From Treponema sp. (GTDB taxonomy: Bacteria; Spirochaetota; Spirochaetia; Treponematales; Breznakiellaceae), in NCBI GenBank assembly GCA_031258505.1, contig JAIRMT010000085.1:1-5837 (forward strand): 5,837 bases of DNA, given 5' to 3'. The translations under genes and the position numbers were made by a program. The notes beneath the pieces were generated by a model. That model saw only the letters and a program-made list of their open reading frames with translations. It was not told where the DNA came from and searched no databases. Of this stretch, positions 3,159-5,837 are shown piece after piece (positions within the stretch are counted from its first letter, which is position 1; each line of letters opens with the position of its first letter).

Positions 3159-5252
3159 TTAGCGTCCCTGTTCCTTCTTTCGTTTTTCCTCATACGCCTT
3201 AACCAGGTCGTCAAAAATACTCGACGGAACCTTGCCGTAGCGCTCAAACTCCATAGAGAACTCCGCCTTACCCTGGGTCATGCCGCGGAGAGCCGTTGAG
3301 TAACCAAACATCTCGCTCAAAGGCACCTCAGCTTCCACACGGGAAAAACTTCCGTCCTCAGTTGACGCAGTGATTATACCACGACGCTGATTGATGGAGG
3401 CATAAATATTGCCCTGAAATTCTGTGGGACCTTCCACCGAAACCTTCATGATAGGTTCAAGGATACAGGGTTTGGCTTTGTGATAGGCTTCGCGGAACGC
3501 GCCGATAGCAGCAAGCTGGAACGCGATGTCTGAGGAATCTACTGGGTGAGACTGGCCATCGTTGATAACACAGCGGATGTTAACGATGGGGAAGCCAATG
3601 AGACTGCCCTTCTGTATGGCCTGCTTAAAGCCCTTATCACAGCTTGGGACATACTCCGTGGGAATCGCTCCACCCTTAATCATGTCCACGAACTCGTAAT
3701 CGCCGTCCGCGTAAGGCTCCATATAGCCGGCAACGCGGCCATACTGACCAGAGCCGCCAGTCTGCTTCTTGTGGGTGTAGTTAAACTCAGCCCGCTTCGT
3801 GATGGCTTCACGGTATGCAACCTGTGGCGGATCGGTTTCCACCTCGCACTTGTACTCCCGCCGCATCCGCTCAATGTAGACCTCAAGGTGCAATTCACCC
3901 ATACCCTTGATGATAGTCTGGTTAGACTCTGGATCAATGTAAGTCTGGAACGTGGGGTCTTCTCTGGTGAAGCGGTTGAGCGCCTTTGCCATTTGGTCTG
4001 ACGACTTTTTGTCCTTGGGCGTAATGGCAAGCGATATGACCGGCGCAGGCACAAACATTGAAGACATGGCGTAGTTAAGACCTCCGCCGCAGAAGGTATC
4101 GCCAGAAGCGCACTCAATGCCAAAGAGCGCCACAATGTCCCCCGGTGAACCTTCGTTAATATCTTCCATAGTATCTGAGTGCATACGCACCAGTCGGCCA
4201 ACCTTAAAACGCTTGCGAGCGCGGGTGTTCATCAGCTCTTCGCCCTTCCTGAGCGAACCCTGATAGATGCGGACATAGGTAAGCTGGCCGTACTGACCGT
4301 CTTCCAGCTTGAAGCCGAGCGCAACAGTGGGACTTTTCTCGTCAGCGGAAAGCTCAACCTGCTCCTCACCCTTGTCGAGGTTGAGCGCATAGTTCTTCAC
4401 CTCAGTTGGATTGGGTAGATAGTAGTTCACCGCGTCCAGCAGAGGCTGTATGCCCTTGTTCTTGTAGGCCGAGCCAATCATCATCGGTACAAACTGTTCA
4501 GCCAGCGTAGCTTTACGAATCACCGCCCTGATGAGGTCTTCGGGAATTTCGTCGCCGTTCATCATCAGTTCCATCAGTTCATCACTGAACAGGGACACCG
4601 CGTCCAGCAGCTCCTCCCGGTACTTATCCGCGTCAGCCTTGAGATGCGCTGGTATCTCCGCATAACGAATCTCGGTTCCCTGATCCCCGTCAAAGTACAC
4701 GGCCTTCATGGTGATGAGGTCAACAAAGCCTTCGAGCTTATCCTCCAGTCCAATGGGAATCTGTATCATAACCGCGTTCAACCCCAGCTTTTCACGGAGC
4801 TGTATCTTCACCTTGAAAGGGTTTGCGCCAGTGCGGTCGCACTTGTTGACAAACGCAATACGCGGAACATGGTAGCGCTTGAGCTGCCGGTCTACTGTGA
4901 TGGACTGGGACTGTACCCCGCCAACCGCGCATAGCACGAGGATTGCTCCGTCCAGCACCCGCAGCGAGCGCTCCACCTCAATGGTAAAGTCAACGTGTCC
5001 GGGTGTGTCGATGAGATTGATCGTGTGATCCCTCCAGCTAACCTGCGTTGCCGCTGACTGAATCGTAATGCCTCGTTCCCGTTCAAGCTCCATGTGGTCC
5101 ATGGTCGCGCCAACCCCATCCTTTCCTCGAACTTCGTGGATGGCGTGTATCTTATTACTATAGAACAAAATACGTTCAGAAAGTGTTGTTTTACCTGAAT
5201 CAATGTGCGCGCTGATTCCAATATTTCGCATCTTGGTAATATCGATGCCCAT
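3159..5252 (-). CDS. fusA: Elongation factor G, mtEFG1/spdEFG1-type
   Basis: A GTPase that drives ribosomal translocation of tRNA and mRNA. Full length at 697 residues. Seen: G1 AHIDSGKT (15-22), switch I RGIT (60-63), G3 DTPGH (82-86), G4 NKCD (136-139), G5 GSA (260-262); the domain II/III region includes GMGELHLEVY (450-459), and the domain IV tip has HKKQTGGSGQYGRV (494-507) and SHPVDSSDIAF (568-578) with the tip His569. The phrases HIDSGKTTLSERILFY, HEVRGKDGVGA, LVLCAVGGVQSQ and FGIECASGDTF follow human mitochondrial EF-G1 as I remember it, more than the classic str-operon EF-G (usually AHIDAGKTT). In spirochaetes this subfamily (spdEFG1) performs translocation while a second EF-G handles ribosome recycling; assigning translocation here is inference. 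AAAGGAG (5259-5265) lies 6 nt before the ATG. No rpsL, rpsG or tuf neighbours; it leads a two-gene unit with the P-loop ATPase. Confidence 0.97.
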   Translation of the reverse strand: MGIDITKMRNIGISAHIDSGKTTLSERILFYSNKIHAIHEVRGKDGVGATMDHMELERERGITIQSAATQVSWRDHTINLIDTPGHVDFTIEVERSLRVLDGAILVLCAVGGVQSQSITVDRQLKRYHVPRIAFVNKCDRTGANPFKVKIQLREKLGLNAVMIQIPIGLEDKLEGFVDLITMKAVYFDGDQGTEIRYAEIPAHLKADADKYREELLDAVSLFSDELMELMMNGDEIPEDLIRAVIRKATLAEQFVPMMIGSAYKNKGIQPLLDAVNYYLPNPTEVKNYALNLDKGEEQVELSADEKSPTVALGFKLEDGQYGQLTYVRIYQGSLRKGEELMNTRARKRFKVGRLVRMHSDTMEDINEGSPGDIVALFGIECASGDTFCGGGLNYAMSSMFVPAPVISLAITPKDKKSSDQMAKALNRFTREDPTFQTYIDPESNQTIIKGMGELHLEVYIERMRREYKCEVETDPPQVAYREAITKRAEFNYTHKKQTGGSGQYGRVAGYMEPYADGDYEFVDMIKGGAIPTEYVPSCDKGFKQAIQKGSLIGFPIVNIRCVINDGQSHPVDSSDIAFQLAAIGAFREAYHKAKPCILEPIMKVSVEGPTEFQGNIYASINQRRGIITASTEDGSFSRVEAEVPLSEMFGYSTALRGMTQGKAEFSMEFERYGKVPSSIFDDLVKAYEEKRKKEQGR

Positions 5253-5313
5253 TTGTTTCTCCTTTGTGATACGCTTTTTTCAACTAAAAGTTAATAGCTG
5301 CGTTAATTGTCAA

Positions 5314-5342
5314 AATATAGTAATGTTTTCAATTATTTTCAA
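5314..5342 (-). promoter_or_regulatory. Sigma-70-type promoter of the EF-G/ATPase unit
   Basis: TTGAAA (5337-5342) and TATATT (5314-5319) on the minus strand, spaced 17 bp, each matching 5 of 6 consensus bases, in AT-rich DNA. The predicted start near 5307 gives a leader of about 55 nt before the EF-G ATG. A 10-bp palindrome, ATAACGTTAT (5368-5377), lies 26 bp upstream of the -35 and could be a protein-binding site. A second TTGACA (5307-5312) has no good -10 partner. Confidence 0.65.
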
Positions 5343-5401
5343 GTCTATAAGCAGATTGTCAGCCGGTATAACGTTATGGAACTCCTTTGGCAATTTCTGT
5401 T

Positions 5402-5434
5402 AAACAGTGTAACCAAAGGTCTCAAGCACTGTTT
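5402..5434. other. 8-bp inverted repeat between terminator and EF-G promoter
   Basis: AAACAGTG (5402-5409) and CACTGTTT (5427-5434) are perfect complements around a 17-nt loop that itself contains ACC-AAA-GGT. It is next to the T-run of the NifU-like gene's terminator and upstream of the EF-G promoter. It could be an operator or a second 3' hairpin; nothing in the sequence decides between them. Confidence 0.4.
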
Positions 5435-5435
5435 C

Positions 5436-5470
5436 AATATAAAAGGGAAGCGTCAGCTACAACGCTCCCC
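5436..5470 (-). terminator. Intrinsic terminator of the NifU-like gene
   Basis: On the minus strand GGGGAGCGT (5462-5470) pairs with ACGCTTCCC (5445-5453) over 9 bp with one G-T pair, loop of 8, followed by TTTTATATT. The wobble becomes an A-C mismatch on the plus strand, so the signal is oriented for minus-strand transcription. It lies about 60 nt past the NifU-like stop codon. Confidence 0.8.
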
Positions 5471-5493
5471 TCTAAAAATGATTTCCCGTTATA

Positions 5494-5533
5494 CCGTAAC
5501 CGGTTCTCCTCCTCCCGGTTGCGGTTTTTGTTT
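5494..5533 (+). terminator. Plus-strand intrinsic terminator abutting the NifU-like stop
   Basis: CCGTAACCGG (5494-5503) pairs with CCGGTTGCGG (5515-5524) over 10 bp including one T-G pair, loop of 11, followed by TTTTTGTTT (5525-5533). On the minus strand the same hairpin has a C-A mismatch and ends in TATAAC, so it is oriented to stop plus-strand transcription entering the NifU-like gene from its 3' end. No plus-strand gene lies upstream, so it would act on antisense RNA. Confidence 0.6.
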
Positions 5534-5756
5534 ACACGCCGACAACGGCGCTGACTTCGGGGATTTCTTTCTTCAAGAAGCTTTCAATTCCCATCTTCAA
5601 CGTCATTTGAGACATAGGGCAATCACCACAATGGCCGGTAAGTCTGAGCGAAACCGTCCCGTCTTCAGCAACCGAGACGAACTCCACGTCCCCTCCATCA
5701 GCCTGAAGGGAAGGACGAACCTCTTCAAGCGCTTTCTGTATCCGTGTTTCCAGCAC
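5532..5756 (-). CDS. NifU C-terminal-domain protein (Fe-S cluster scaffold/carrier)
   Basis: A small cytoplasmic protein expected to hold or deliver an iron-sulfur cluster to target proteins. Seen in 74 residues: LQADGGDVEFVSV (17-29) and GHCGDCPMSQMTLKMGIE (41-58), the family signature, with the cluster-binding CxxC at Cys43 and Cys46. It consists of the NifU C-terminal domain alone, without the IscU-like or ferredoxin-like parts of full NifU; stand-alone Nfu proteins of this length are common. The start is the GTG at 5754-5756: AAGGAG (5763-5768) lies 6 nt upstream and the protein then begins at the family's usual N-terminus. An in-frame ATG at 5828 would add 24 residues (LLPLWTKLYIFLITYF) that are not domain-like and have no ribosome binding site. 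The ribosome binding site overlaps the stop of a possible upstream gene. A terminator follows before the EF-G promoter. Confidence 0.92.
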   Translation of the reverse strand: MLETRIQKALEEVRPSLQADGGDVEFVSVAEDGTVSLRLTGHCGDCPMSQMTLKMGIESFLKKEIPEVSAVVGV

Positions 5757-5766
5757 AACATTCTCC

Positions 5767-5837
5767 TTAAAATAAGTTATGAGAAATATATACAGCTTTG
5801 TCCACAATGGCAACAGGCCGCTGGACATCTTCGCCCA
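5767..5837 (-). CDS. Possible C-terminus of an upstream gene (partial)
   Basis: In the minus frame whose first complete codon is 5833-5835, 22 sense codons run to a TAA at 5767-5769, ending RPVAIVDKAVYISHNLF, which looks protein-like. The TAA shares bases with the AAGGAG of the NifU-like gene, leaving 10 nt between stop and GTG, the arrangement typical of an operon. The other two frames are also mostly open over this short stretch, so the call is tentative and the product cannot be named. Confidence 0.35.
   Translation of the reverse strand, partial: GEDVQRPVAIVDKAVYISHNLF
5785..5813 (-). promoter_or_regulatory. Candidate promoter of the NifU-like gene
   Basis: TTGCCA (5808-5813) and TATATT (5785-5790) on the minus strand at 17-bp spacing, each 5 of 6 to consensus. 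The start point would fall near 5778, about 20 nt before the GTG. If the upstream partial gene is real, this promoter lies inside its 3' end and would give the NifU-like gene independent expression. Confidence 0.5.

Noticed and set aside
5364..5496. 10-bp inverted repeat CGGTATAACG (5364-5373) / CGTTATACCG (5487-5496) flanking the intergenic region
   Set aside because: The arms are 113 bp apart with other hairpins between them, and the match may be chance.
5757..5828. Upstream ATG start for the NifU-like protein (98 aa)
   Set aside because: No ribosome binding site there, and the added residues are translated promoter sequence. The GTG at 5756 has AAGGAG at ideal spacing and the correct domain N-terminus.

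Overview
The window looks like bacterial chromosome, most likely from a spirochaete; a Treponema-like host is my best guess but is not proven. The main clue is the elongation factor G. Its sequence follows the mitochondrial EF-G1 / spdEFG1 subfamily (spd = spirochaetes, planctomycetes, deltaproteobacteria) and it lies outside any str operon. No rRNA or tRNA gene is visible.

Right half (about 1430-5837): all recognisable genes are on the minus strand. In transcription order they are: a possible C-terminal tail of an upstream gene at the window edge; a 74-residue NifU C-terminal-domain Fe-S protein starting at a GTG, followed by an intrinsic terminator; EF-G (697 aa) with its own strong sigma-70-type promoter; a RecA/KaiC-like P-loop ATPase of unknown function (234 aa) 32 nt downstream, presumably cotranscribed with EF-G; a bidirectional terminator-like hairpin; a 142-bp palindromic MITE-like insertion with 7-bp flanking direct repeats; and a sirtuin-type NAD-dependent protein deacetylase (252 aa). 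The sirtuin promoter seems to place the transcript start on the A of the ATG, giving a leaderless mRNA.

Left half (1-1429): I accept no protein gene here. Positions 20-262 (plus strand) fold into a series of good hairpins and resemble HEARO/omega-RNA, the guide RNA of IscB/IsrB nucleases, but no nuclease ORF follows. A palindromic CACGGAG-type repeat comes next. Positions 541-1187 hold two tandem arrays with a strict 21-bp period (15 and 10 full units), separated by an unrelated sequence that is itself duplicated at 21 bp. The second array has a 63-bp higher-order pattern. The plus strand is strongly G-rich, and a good plus-strand terminator lies at 1282-1324, facing the 3' end of the sirtuin gene.

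The genes are housekeeping (translation, Fe-S maturation, protein deacylation). The unusual content is the orphan omega-RNA-like element, the MITE-like insertion and the 21-bp arrays.
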